Positions 9,752 to 18,248 of a DNA stretch of 64,000 bases are shown here, piece after piece. The position numbers and the translations under genes are program-made. Under the pieces are notes generated by a model. That model saw nothing but the letters and a program-made list of their open reading frames with translations, ran no database searches and was not told the DNA's origin. The number at the start of each line of letters is the position of its first letter. The first letter of the stretch is position 1. The stretch is from Alphaproteobacteria bacterium (GTDB taxonomy: Bacteria; Pseudomonadota; Alphaproteobacteria; Micropepsales; Micropepsaceae), in NCBI GenBank assembly GCA_019241645.1, contig JAFAWQ010000043.1, positions 124,001 to 188,000 on the forward strand, written 5' to 3'.

Positions 9752-10137
9752 TACGCCGCGGGTTCAGTAATGCGGCGCAGATACATGGCGGCGATGCTGG
9801 CCAGCAGGGTGGTCAGAATCATGGGCGCCAACGCCAAAAGGCCTGGCGCGTTTTCCTGGAAAAGCGTGATGACGTAGTCGCGAGTAACCGTCAGGCCAAA
9901 GTTCAGCAACAGGTCGACCACAGCCCGGCCATAACCCAGGAGATGAAAGACGCTGGCGGCCAGGATCAGCGAAAGCAACGCCGCCGAAAAGGCGGCAGCG
10001 ACCAAAAACCCCGTGGCCGCCAGTGGCCGGGTCCTGTCGCTCAAGGCAAGGCCAGTGAGAAGGAGCGCAATGGGGCCGATCGCCCAATCGAACCCGACCG
10101 GCAGCCACTCCATAGCGGCGGACAGCACACTGACCAT
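9751..10137 (-). CDS. Hypothetical integral membrane protein
   Basis: A 128-residue protein with three to four predicted hydrophobic helices (around 14-32, 38-70 and 98-118) and a short charged C terminus (LRRITEPAA). I do not recognise a family. It lies between the TonB receptor and the M3 peptidase on the same strand, 55 bases after the receptor. The stop codon abuts a strong hairpin. A shorter alternative frame in the same place lacks hydrophobic structure and was discarded. Confidence 0.55.
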   Translation of the reverse strand: MVSVLSAAMEWLPVGFDWAIGPIALLLTGLALSDRTRPLAATGFLVAAAFSAALLSLILAASVFHLLGYGRAVVDLLLNFGLTVTRDYVITLFQENAPGLLALAPMILTTLLASIAAMYLRRITEPAA

Positions 10138-10192
10138 CAGGCTCTATATGCGGGTGGACCGAAGCCCCTCAAGCCGGGCACGAGTCATAGCC

Positions 10193-12274
10193 TTACTGGC
10201 CGTAGGTCAATCCAAGCCAGACCGTGCGCGGCGCGCCATAGGAAAAGACCTGACCCAGCAGCGGATCGACCGAGGCCGCAGTGGCCACCTTCGTGTCCGT
10301 GGCATTGTTCACAGCGACATAGGCAGACAGCGATGATGTCAAAGCGTAGGCGGCCCGGGCGTCGAGAATAAGTGCGGAGCCCAGGCGCAGCGTGTTCACA
10401 TCGTTGTCGTACCGGGAGCCTTCCCATCGGACATCCGCGTCGAGCGAAAGAGCCTCGATTGGGCGCCATGCCCCTCCTCCCGTGATGGTGGTGCGCGGCG
10501 CCTGGGCTGGGCGCAGTCCATCCAGCTGGCCGGAACGGAATTCCGCCTCAGTCCAGGCCAGCGCGCCCCACACGCTGAGATCGTCGCTGAATGTGTAGCT
10601 GACCTGCCCTTCCACGCCGGTGGCGTCGATGTCGCCGGCATTCTGTCGCTGGCGGAGCACACCACACGGGTCGGGTCCGCAAAACACCTGGCCGATGGTG
10701 ACATTGGCAATGGCGTTGTGCAGCCGGTTATAGAAAAGCGTCGCGTCCCAGTGCAGCGCGTCCCACTGACCGCCCCAACCGATTTCGGCTCCGTACAGTC
10801 TTTCCGGACGTAAACCCGCATTCGCCTGGGTGACGTCGTTGCCGACGCGAAACGGGCGGTAGAGTTCATTCAGCGTCGGCACCCGGAATCCGGCATACGC
10901 GGCAGCGCGGAGATACTCGCCGTCCTCGAAATTGTATCGGATGCCGCCACGCGCCGTCGGCACAAAGCCATGCTTTCCCGGATAGCCCTGCTGGTTCGTG
11001 ATGGCGCCGGTGGTCCGATCGATCTCAACGAGATGTCCCTGCGAAGTGGCCCAGTAATCGGCTCGCGTACCAAGCGTGAGCAGCCATCGACCCGTATCCA
11101 TGGCAGCTTCGCCATATACACCGCCAACGATCGAGCGCCCGCCGGAGCGACGGAACATCAGAAAGTCGGTGCCGCCGAAGCGGAAAAGCTCGCGCGACTC
11201 GCCGGAATCGTCCCGTAGATCCGTGCCCGCCTCCCAACGAAAATCGCCGAACTGCCCGAGCAGCGCCGCGTTGCCGCCGACCCCAAAGGCCGGCGTGGCG
11301 AACTGGTTATTCGCGGGGGTCGTGCCCGTGCGCCCAGGCGCCACTGACACGGAGGTGTTGGAAAACGCGCTGCGTACCGCCCAGCCCTGCACACGCCAGC
11401 CGATCCCGGACTCGCCCGGATTTTCCGCGAAGCTGACGCTGCCGACCAGTCCGTGTGCAGATGATTTTGCGCCGACAACGCCGGCGCCCCGCGCCTCATC
11501 GTAATAGGCCAAGCGCGCGGATTCCTGAATGCCGCCGATCTCCGTTTGCGCTCGCAGCGACGCCGACCCGCCGTCGAACCACACATGGTTGTCTGCCGCT
11601 CCGCGGTCAGCGCCTTGCACGGGAATCCAGCCATTTGTCCGCTCACCCGAAACGCTGGCAAAAAGGTCGAGACCACCGAAGCTCTCACCGTGCGATGCGC
11701 CGCCGCGAATGGAATCAAGATCACCGCCCTCGATATCGGCAATACCCTGCGATGAGTCTCGCTCGTTCAGCAGGATGGTTCCTGTCAGCGCGCCGGCTCC
11801 ATAGGGCCCCGCGCCGGCACCGCGCACAATCTCGGCGCCGCCAATGTCTTCGTAGGGCAATTGCGTCCAGATCACCCAGCCGCCGAAAGGGTCGTTCATT
11901 GGAATGCCGTCGAGCAGCACCAACGCGCGGCTGGCGCCTGACGGCGCGATGGCGCGCAGCGACACCCCCTGTGTGCTCGCGTTGGCGCTGATGCTACCGG
12001 TGCGGCGGAACAGCGACAGGCCGGGAACCTGCTTAAGCGCATCGTCCAGACGACCAGATGTCGACAATTGCTCCGTATCCAGGACCACGGTGGAAAACGC
12101 CCCGCTCCCAACCGCTCTGGGGAGCTTTGCGGCCGTTACGAACACCTGTTCGACGTCTTCGGCCGCCATCGCCGGCAGGGAAATCCAGCCCGCGAGCACG
12201 ACAACCCATGATACAATGGCGCGGATGTTCCCCTCCCCTGCGACGGCGGTGCGACTTCGTCTGCCGAGCAGCAT
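10193..12274 (-). CDS. TonB-dependent outer-membrane receptor
   Basis: A 693-residue receptor. After an N-terminal signal region (hydrophobic stretch about 20-37) comes a TonB-box-like EQVFVTAAK. A plug domain follows, with LVLLDGIPMNDPFGG and EIVRGAGAGPYGAGALTG at about 100-165. The long beta-barrel has aromatic-rich strands, and the last strand ends in VWLGLTYGQ. Receptors of this type import siderophores, cobalamin or other ligands across the outer membrane with energy from TonB. No ligand-specific neighbour is present, so the substrate is unknown. The divergent neighbour encodes an exported methyltransferase-like protein. Confidence 0.88.
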   Translation of the reverse strand: MLLGRRSRTAVAGEGNIRAIVSWVVVLAGWISLPAMAAEDVEQVFVTAAKLPRAVGSGAFSTVVLDTEQLSTSGRLDDALKQVPGLSLFRRTGSISANASTQGVSLRAIAPSGASRALVLLDGIPMNDPFGGWVIWTQLPYEDIGGAEIVRGAGAGPYGAGALTGTILLNERDSSQGIADIEGGDLDSIRGGASHGESFGGLDLFASVSGERTNGWIPVQGADRGAADNHVWFDGGSASLRAQTEIGGIQESARLAYYDEARGAGVVGAKSSAHGLVGSVSFAENPGESGIGWRVQGWAVRSAFSNTSVSVAPGRTGTTPANNQFATPAFGVGGNAALLGQFGDFRWEAGTDLRDDSGESRELFRFGGTDFLMFRRSGGRSIVGGVYGEAAMDTGRWLLTLGTRADYWATSQGHLVEIDRTTGAITNQQGYPGKHGFVPTARGGIRYNFEDGEYLRAAAYAGFRVPTLNELYRPFRVGNDVTQANAGLRPERLYGAEIGWGGQWDALHWDATLFYNRLHNAIANVTIGQVFCGPDPCGVLRQRQNAGDIDATGVEGQVSYTFSDDLSVWGALAWTEAEFRSGQLDGLRPAQAPRTTITGGGAWRPIEALSLDADVRWEGSRYDNDVNTLRLGSALILDARAAYALTSSLSAYVAVNNATDTKVATAASVDPLLGQVFSYGAPRTVWLGLTYGQ

Positions 12275-12340
12275 ACGCTAGGCTTAGGCGTTTTGGCGAA
12301 CACGCTCGTGCGTGCCTCGCCCACCAGGAAGGTATGCAAG

Positions 12341-13102
12341 ATGCAACGGCTCGTCCTGATCACCGCTATGGCAGCGGCAATTTCCATGATTGCGGCTGCG
12401 CCACCGCCGCTTCCGAAATATGCCGCTCGGGCACAGCTGGATAAAGCGAGGCCGGCTGAGGATATCGCTCGCGACATGGACCGAAAGCCAGCGGAAATGG
12501 TCCATTTCTCCGGTATCAAGCCTGGAGACGTCGTTGTCGATATCGTGCCGGGCAAGGGCTATTTCACCCGCATCTTCGCGAAGGCAGTGGGTCCTGCCGG
12601 ACACGTGTATGCTTACTTCCCCACCGAAATCGACGCCATGCTGAAGGGCAAGGAACCGTCCGTAACCGCCGTAACGAATGACACAACGAACTATCCCAAT
12701 GCCTCGCTGGTGCACGCGCCGCTATCGAAATTCGCCGTACCGAAGGCCCCCGACGTCGTGTGGACTTCCCAGAACTATCATGATTTTCACGACACTCTAT
12801 TTGGCACGCTCGACGTGGCCGGGGTGAACAGGGCCATCTTCAACGCGTTGAAGCCCGGCGGCGTCTATGTGGTGCTCGACCATGCGGCGGCCGCCGGCTC
12901 CGGTTTGCGCGACACCGAGACCCTGCATCGCATCGATCCGGAAGCCGTAAAGAAGGAGGTGATGGCGGCGGGCTTCGAATTTGCCGGGGAATATGACAGG
13001 TTGAAGAACCCTGCCGATCCGCACACAAAAAATGTGTTCGATCCCTCGGTCCGCGGCAAGACAGATCAGTTCGTCTACAAATTCCGTAAGCCGCTGAAAT
13101 AG
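12341..13102 (+). CDS. Exported class I SAM-dependent methyltransferase-like protein
   Basis: A 253-residue protein whose first 20 residues (MQRLVLITAMAAAISMIAAA) form a signal peptide. The rest resembles a Rossmann methyltransferase: a degenerate motif I DIVPGKGYFT near 65, then KPGGVYVVLDH and a C-terminal region typical of a proteobacterial family annotated as secreted methyltransferases. SAM is not normally periplasmic, so real methyl transfer is uncertain and a ligand-binding or other role is possible. The ATG at 12341 was chosen because it starts the signal peptide. It diverges from the TonB receptor gene and converges on the DUF1328 gene. Confidence 0.68.
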   Translation: MQRLVLITAMAAAISMIAAAPPPLPKYAARAQLDKARPAEDIARDMDRKPAEMVHFSGIKPGDVVVDIVPGKGYFTRIFAKAVGPAGHVYAYFPTEIDAMLKGKEPSVTAVTNDTTNYPNASLVHAPLSKFAVPKAPDVVWTSQNYHDFHDTLFGTLDVAGVNRAIFNALKPGGVYVVLDHAAAAGSGLRDTETLHRIDPEAVKKEVMAAGFEFAGEYDRLKNPADPHTKNVFDPSVRGKTDQFVYKFRKPLK

Positions 13103-13123
13103 AGAATTATCACGCTCGGCAGC

Positions 13124-13303
13124 CTAACGGCCGGTCAGACGCCGAGCGGCTGTGATACCGAGGATGAGGAAGACCAGGAACACCGCCAGAAACACGAAAA
13201 ACAGGAATTTTGCGATTGCGATGGAGGCGCCCGCAACAGCGGTGAAGCCAAGAACACCGGCGATCAACCCCAGCACAAGAAAAACGACGGCCCAGCGCAG
13301 CAT
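13124..13303 (-). CDS. DUF1328 small membrane protein (YtjA-like)
   Basis: A 59-residue protein too short for the ORF track, read on the minus strand from the ATG at 13303 to the TAG at 13124. It begins MLRWAVVFLVLGLIAGVLGF and has two hydrophobic helices separated by an Ala-rich turn, ending in AARRLTGR. This matches the short DUF1328/YtjA family of inner-membrane peptides of unknown function. An EcfG-type promoter lies 32 bases upstream, so it is probably part of the alphaproteobacterial general stress response. The plus-strand 87-residue ORF here is its antisense shadow. Confidence 0.85.
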   Translation of the reverse strand: MLRWAVVFLVLGLIAGVLGFTAVAGASIAIAKFLFFVFLAVFLVFLILGITAARRLTGR

Positions 13304-13334
13304 GGCGATCTCTTATCCAAAGCTCGCAAATGAT

Positions 13335-13359
13335 AACGTCGCGGTCAAACAAACGTTCC
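13335..13359 (-). promoter_or_regulatory. EcfG-type general stress promoter
   Basis: The minus strand reads GGAAC, 16 bases, CGTT. This matches the consensus GGAAC-N16/17-CGTT recognised by the alphaproteobacterial general stress sigma factor EcfG. It is 32 bases upstream of the DUF1328 start codon and in the right orientation. The match is seen directly; the regulation is inferred. Confidence 0.75.
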
Positions 13360-13366
13360 AGGGCCA

Positions 13367-14449
13367 TTATTGGCCGGCCGTTTGCTCGCCGGCTCCTACG
13401 GTTTCAGTCCGCTGACGCGGCAGCGCCTCGGGAAATTCCTTCTGTACAAAGGCGATCAGTTGCTCGCGGAGAACGGCAGCCAAATCGCTGGACGCCCCCG
13501 CGCTGGTGGCGCTGAAGAGCGTACGCACCTCAATGACCGAGGCCGTCGCGTCCGTGACCTGCACCTTGACGATGTTCCTGTCCCACAATTCCGACTTCTG
13601 AACGATCTCGGCGGCCTTGGCGCGAATACGGTCCAGCGGGGCTGCATAGTCGAGATAGACTTTGGCGCTGCCCAAGACCGCCGAACCCGAACGGGTCCAG
13701 TTGAGGAAGGGCTTCTGAAGAAAATACGTCAGCGGCAGAACCTGCCGGCGCCAGTCCCACAGGCGAACCACAACGTAAGTCGAGGTGATTTCTTCGACGA
13801 AGCCGAACTCACCGTCGATCGTAACCGCGTCATCGATTCTGATCGGTTGCGTCATAGCGATCTGCATGCCGGCGAGCAGATTACCGAGCAGCGGTTGCGC
13901 GGCGAGACCGACGACAATCCCCGCCACGCCGGCGGATGCAAACAGGCTCACGCCGAACTGGCGCACGGATTCGAATGTCATGAGCGCGAGCGCCGCGGTG
14001 ACAGTGGCGATGGCGAGGTTGAGTGCCCGTTTGAAGAATCGCGCCTGCGTAATCGCCTTTCGTGCTGCCAGATTGTCCGCCACGTCCAACTCGAAGCGGC
14101 CCGCATAACGGTCTATGGCCGTGTTGCCCGCGATCATCGCGATCCAGCCGATCAGCACGATGACCGCCGCTCCAAATACCTTGCGGATCACATCGTTGAT
14201 GGTGTGGGGAATGGGAATTAGAGGCAGCGCGACCGCGGCGGCGAACAGCACGAAAGCAAAGCGCGCCACTTTCTCGGTTTGGGCGAACACATGTTGCAGG
14301 ATGGGCGGCCAAGTCCGGGATCGCCGGTTCAAGATCCAAACGGCAACGGACTGTATCGCGTGCGTGACGACAAGGATGAGCGCGAAGACCGCGCAGCCGA
14401 TAATCCAGCGCGGCAATAGATTGTACCAATGCAACAATGTCTCAGGCAT
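13367..14449 (-). CDS. MscS family mechanosensitive ion channel
   Basis: A 360-residue membrane protein with four hydrophobic helices in the first 140 residues. The MscS pore helix and beta domain follow: GLAAQPLLGNLLAGMQIAMTQPIRIDDAVTI and then EEITSTYVVVRLWDWRR. MscS channels open under membrane tension during osmotic downshock and release solutes from the cytoplasm. The length and topology resemble the larger YnaI/YbdG-type members. It is upstream of the DUF1328 gene on the same strand, but the EcfG promoter between them suggests separate control. Confidence 0.9.
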   Translation of the reverse strand: MPETLLHWYNLLPRWIIGCAVFALILVVTHAIQSVAVWILNRRSRTWPPILQHVFAQTEKVARFAFVLFAAAVALPLIPIPHTINDVIRKVFGAAVIVLIGWIAMIAGNTAIDRYAGRFELDVADNLAARKAITQARFFKRALNLAIATVTAALALMTFESVRQFGVSLFASAGVAGIVVGLAAQPLLGNLLAGMQIAMTQPIRIDDAVTIDGEFGFVEEITSTYVVVRLWDWRRQVLPLTYFLQKPFLNWTRSGSAVLGSAKVYLDYAAPLDRIRAKAAEIVQKSELWDRNIVKVQVTDATASVIEVRTLFSATSAGASSDLAAVLREQLIAFVQKEFPEALPRQRTETVGAGEQTAGQ

Positions 14450-14527
14450 CGCTTAGCGGAGTTATAGAGAGCGAAGCCGCTTAGTACGAAAGAAAGCTGT
14501 CTGCCAGAGAAAACCTCGGTTGGTCCA

Positions 14528-16399
14528 TCAGCGGTGGCTTGCGGGTCCCGCGCCGGTCCCTTCCCCGTTCTGGGCGATGTAACCATCGACCACCGCTTCC
14601 AACACGGTCAGCGGCACGCCGCCGCAGGTCAGCACCGCATCGTGGAACTTGCGCAAATCGAACCGCGCGCCGAGTGCCGCCTTCGCCTTATCGCGCAGAC
14701 GCAGGAAGGTGATTTTGCCGACCATGTAGGAACAGGCTTGGCCGGGCCATACGCAATAGCGCTCGATTTCGGTCACGGCTGACGCTTCCGGGTCACCGAT
14801 AGAATCTACGTAATATTTGACGGCCTGCTCGCGGCTCCACTTCATCTCATGCATACCGGAGTCGACCACCAGCCGGACGCCACGGAAGATCGCGTCGTGC
14901 AGCTGCCCCAGATGCCCAAAGGGATCGTCCTTGTACATGCCGGTTTCGACAGCCAGCTGCTCGGCGTAGAGTGCCCAGCCCTCGGCATAGGCATTGAACC
15001 CCGCCAACTTGCGGATGAGCGGTAGGTCTGCTTCCTGCTGAATGGCGCCTTGCAAATGGTGACCAGGAATGGCCTCGTGGTACGTCAGGGTCGGCAAGGT
15101 CCAGCTCGGCGTCTCTGCCGTGTCGCGAAGGTTGATGTAATACCGACCGGGCCTGGAGCCGTCGAGCGTCGGATTGTTGTAGTAACCGCCGGGCGCTCCG
15201 GCCTCGATGTATTTCGGCACGCGCACGATCACGACGTTCGCTTTCGGCAGCACGCCGAACGAATGCGGCAGAGTCGCGCGGATTTCCTGCACCTTCTTGT
15301 TCAGGTCGGCGATCAGCTTTTCCTTTCCCTCGTCTGTATTGGGATAGCGGAATTTGGGATCGCCAAACATCTGGCGATAGCGCTGACCGACCGTGCCTTT
15401 GGTCAGGCCTTGCGACCTCATGATCGCGTCGGCCTGCGAAGAAAGCTGCGCCACCATCTCACGCCCAAGCTTGTGGACCTCGGCCGGCTTCATGGTGGTA
15501 GTCGTCGCCTGGGCCAGCGAGTCCGCGTAGTAGCCAGCGCCATCCGGCAGGCGCCACACGCCGGCGTCGTGGACCGCTTTCGGCTGCAGGCTTTTCAAAA
15601 ATGCGATCTGACGTTCGAGTGCCGGATAGATTTTGCCGGAAACGATCTTTTCCGCCTGCGCGCCGTAGTTTCCGTCGATGTGCTTTTCCTTGGCGCGGCG
15701 TGCCACCGACTGAGCAAGAACCGATTTGTCGACCGGCGTCTTGCGGATGCCGGTCAATTGATCCAATGCACGTTTCAGCACGAAATCGGGCGGCGTAACG
15801 CCGAGGCCCGCATCGTGGCGGGCGAATGCCGTTTCCTCGTCCAATACGCGCGCGAAAGCATCCAGGCGCGCAACATAGGCATCAGCATCCGCTTTGGCAT
15901 CGATTGGGTGCTGGCTGTCAAGGAAGTCGGGGATTTGCTGATAGGTGCCGGTGAGCTGGCTCAGCACATAGGGGCCCTGCAATCCGCCGCCTGCATATTT
16001 GTACCGCCGGTTGGCCACGTCCTGCGACTGCAATTGATAGAACACGACATCGTAGCTGATCCTGTCCTTGGCATTCAGCGCCGCGCGGTCGAATGCCCGC
16101 AGGCGCTTCAACTGACTGGCGATCATTGCATGCTGGCGAACGGCTTCCGACAGAGACCGGTCTGCAAGTTCCCGCCGCTGATGAGCGCGCTTGTCCTTAT
16201 CCAGTCCGAGACTGGTCACGACTTCCGGCGCATGATCGAGCTGTTCGCTCACGATGATATCGAACAGCGCATTAAGGCGGTGCGAGGCATCCGCTGCTGG
16301 CGCGCCAACATCGGCAGCAAGAACGCGCGGGGATATTGAGGTCAGCGCGGCAGCGGCGGCGCCCTTCATCAGCACGTCGCGGCGATCCAGCATGCCCAT
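14528..16399 (-). CDS. DUF885 family protein, probable Tat-exported hydrolase
   Basis: A 623-residue protein with a DRRDVLMKGAAAAAL start that looks like a twin-arginine signal peptide. The DUF885 hallmark HEAIPGHHLQ lies at about 441-450, followed by an EGWALYAE segment near 473. Both motifs are shared with zinc peptidase-like proteins and suggest metal-dependent hydrolysis, probably of peptides, in the periplasm. No substrate is known. It stands alone between the MscS gene and the sulfotransferase gene, all on the minus strand, with gaps of about 80-100 bases on each side. Confidence 0.82.
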   Translation of the reverse strand: MGMLDRRDVLMKGAAAAALTSISPRVLAADVGAPAADASHRLNALFDIIVSEQLDHAPEVVTSLGLDKDKRAHQRRELADRSLSEAVRQHAMIASQLKRLRAFDRAALNAKDRISYDVVFYQLQSQDVANRRYKYAGGGLQGPYVLSQLTGTYQQIPDFLDSQHPIDAKADADAYVARLDAFARVLDEETAFARHDAGLGVTPPDFVLKRALDQLTGIRKTPVDKSVLAQSVARRAKEKHIDGNYGAQAEKIVSGKIYPALERQIAFLKSLQPKAVHDAGVWRLPDGAGYYADSLAQATTTTMKPAEVHKLGREMVAQLSSQADAIMRSQGLTKGTVGQRYRQMFGDPKFRYPNTDEGKEKLIADLNKKVQEIRATLPHSFGVLPKANVVIVRVPKYIEAGAPGGYYNNPTLDGSRPGRYYINLRDTAETPSWTLPTLTYHEAIPGHHLQGAIQQEADLPLIRKLAGFNAYAEGWALYAEQLAVETGMYKDDPFGHLGQLHDAIFRGVRLVVDSGMHEMKWSREQAVKYYVDSIGDPEASAVTEIERYCVWPGQACSYMVGKITFLRLRDKAKAALGARFDLRKFHDAVLTCGGVPLTVLEAVVDGYIAQNGEGTGAGPASHR

Positions 16400-16500
16400 T
16401 ACCAGCTCCTTCGATTGGCCGGATGTTCGTTAGTCGCCCGCCGGTATTGTGACAAGCGGGATGACCGGCGTCCCTTCAATCACTTTGCGGTGTGGACCCC

Positions 16501-17244
16501 CTAAAAGGGCTGGAGTTTGTACCGCAGCAATTGCTCGTAGTGCGGCCATGCAGCCAAGGCGATGGGCTTAAGATCGTCACGCAGGGCTTCGTGCCGCATG
16601 GGCGATCGAGGCGGCGCAAACCCGGTGGAGCGTTCGACAGAGTCGTACCATGCGGGCGCCCAGGCGCCATCCGTTTCGCGGCGGCCGGGCGGCCAATGAA
16701 GCATGTTGTCCGTGAATGGTATATCCAGCGCCCGGCAAAGCGCGGACAACGCGCTGCGCGGATTCTCCAGCACATCGGATGCGGCAATCACCGGCGGCGC
16801 ATGTCCCAAGCGGTTCGCTTCACGCTCAAAAATCTCGCGCTGCTGCACGAAGCCGATATCGCCGAGCGTCACTTCGCTGCGCTTTTCCGTGTAGGAAGCA
16901 AGCACATCCGCCGGCGCACGGATGAGAAAGGCGTTGCGGCATTGCTGAATCCAGTCGCGGCCGAACTCGGGCACCATATGGTGGGTCATATGCTTCTGAT
17001 AGAAAATTGGCTTTCCGCCAACTGCCGGATCCAAAACGGTTTCGACCACCTGCCGCCAATCGGTTGGCTGGGCCGCCAGCGATTCTTCCCGCAATGGATG
17101 ATTGATTCCCGTTTTCGCGAGATAAGCGGCGTAGAACGGCTCATCGATGACGGCGGTATCGGATCGATTGCCGAAGCTCCGCATCATCGCCGTGGATATG
17201 TTCCGCGGCCCAGACCACATGGCGATGCGAACGGGCTCAGCCAT
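16501..17244 (-). CDS. Sulfotransferase-like P-loop protein coupled to a class IV aminotransferase homologue
   Basis: A 247-residue protein with a P-loop-like PAPS phosphosulfate-binding segment SGPRNISTAMMRSF at 11-24 and the general layout of a small sulfotransferase. Its start overlaps the end of the upstream aminotransferase-like gene by 8 bases, so the two proteins are co-translated. From memory, plant proteins called branched-chain aminotransferase-like carry the same two domains in one chain; that comparison is not verified here. The substrate is unknown. No signal peptide is seen, so a cytoplasmic location is inferred. PAPS synthesis genes are present elsewhere in the window (cysD, cysNC). 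Confidence 0.75.
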   Translation of the reverse strand: MAEPVRIAMWSGPRNISTAMMRSFGNRSDTAVIDEPFYAAYLAKTGINHPLREESLAAQPTDWRQVVETVLDPAVGGKPIFYQKHMTHHMVPEFGRDWIQQCRNAFLIRAPADVLASYTEKRSEVTLGDIGFVQQREIFEREANRLGHAPPVIAASDVLENPRSALSALCRALDIPFTDNMLHWPPGRRETDGAWAPAWYDSVERSTGFAPPRSPMRHEALRDDLKPIALAAWPHYEQLLRYKLQPF

Positions 17245-18151
17245 GGTGAGCGGCTTCGGCGTCCTTCAGTTGTTCATAGAGCTGCCGCAACTGCACGGTC
17301 CGCGAGCCTGGCAGACCCCGTAACGCAACGCCATCGATCTGGCGCACCGGCGTCACACCGCCAAAGGTGCCGGTCACAAACGCCTCTTCTGCTTCATAGA
17401 CCTCATCGAGCGTGAAATCCGCAAGGCGAATGGGAATTCCGTGACTGTGGCACAGGTCAATCACGTTGCCGCGGGTTATGCCGTTAAAGCAGTACTCGCC
17501 CGTCGACGTACAAACCTCACCGCCTCTAACGAAAAAGAAATTCGTCGCGTTACAGCTGGAAATGAAACCATGCGGATCCAGCATAAGCGCCTCGTCCGCG
17601 CCCCGGGGCAGCACGTCCAGCAGGGCACGAATTAGATTGAGCCTGCTGTGCGAATTGAGCCGCATTTCGAACATGTTCGCCGGCGTGCAACGAATGCCGG
17701 ACGTTACAAGCATGAGACCCTTGCTGGCGATTTCCGGGCTTGGTTCCTTGTATTCGGCGACAATCACGATTGTCGGCTGGCCCAGTGCGTTGCGCGGATC
17801 CTGGTTCGGCGCCTTCTTGATTCCGCGGGTGACCATCATGCGGATATGAACGCCGGTCTGCATGTCGTTCGCGTCAAGCGTCGCGCGTAGAGCTGCACTG
17901 ACCTGGTCGCGGCTCATTCCGATGTCGAGCTGAATGGCGCGCGCGCCTTCGAACAGGCGATCCAGATGCGCTTCCTGGAACAACAGCGCGCCCTTGTGCA
18001 GGCGGATGCCTTCCCACACACCGTCGCCAAGCACAAAACCGGCGTCGAAAACCGAGACCACTGCCGCGGCCTTCGGCACAAGCTTACCGTTCAAATAGAT
18101 GAGGACAGCGTCGTTGCGCGGGTCGCTGGCGAAATCCTGACTGCCGGGCAT
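17237..18151 (-). CDS. Aminotransferase class IV homologue lacking the PLP lysine
   Basis: A 304-residue fold-type IV aminotransferase homologue (BCAT/D-amino-acid transaminase-like). WEGIRLHKG (46-54), GADEALMLD (184-192) and GTFGGVTPV (261-269) match the family. An ungapped comparison with the remembered Bacillus D-AAT sequence puts Asn166 (RLNSHSRLN) where the PLP-binding lysine normally is, and Ser199 where the glutamate that pairs with the PLP ring nitrogen is expected. The codon AAT is clear in the sequence. Ordinary transamination is therefore doubtful. The gene overlaps the sulfotransferase-like gene by 8 bases, suggesting a joint function. Confidence 0.8.
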   Translation of the reverse strand: MPGSQDFASDPRNDAVLIYLNGKLVPKAAAVVSVFDAGFVLGDGVWEGIRLHKGALLFQEAHLDRLFEGARAIQLDIGMSRDQVSAALRATLDANDMQTGVHIRMMVTRGIKKAPNQDPRNALGQPTIVIVAEYKEPSPEIASKGLMLVTSGIRCTPANMFEMRLNSHSRLNLIRALLDVLPRGADEALMLDPHGFISSCNATNFFFVRGGEVCTSTGEYCFNGITRGNVIDLCHSHGIPIRLADFTLDEVYEAEEAFVTGTFGGVTPVRQIDGVALRGLPGSRTVQLRQLYEQLKDAEAAHHG

Positions 18152-18248
18152 GGTGCTGTCACTCAGGGACGCGTAACGGACAGACTTTGATCAACGCCAT
18201 AGTCCATCCATGTCCGCGAATGCAATCCGGTCGGCGCGTCTGCATTTG

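Noticed and set aside
15050-16339. Plus-strand ORF of 429 residues
   Set aside because: It is entirely antisense to the DUF885 gene, whose HEAIPGHH motif and Tat signal are clear; long antisense ORFs are common in GC-rich DNA.
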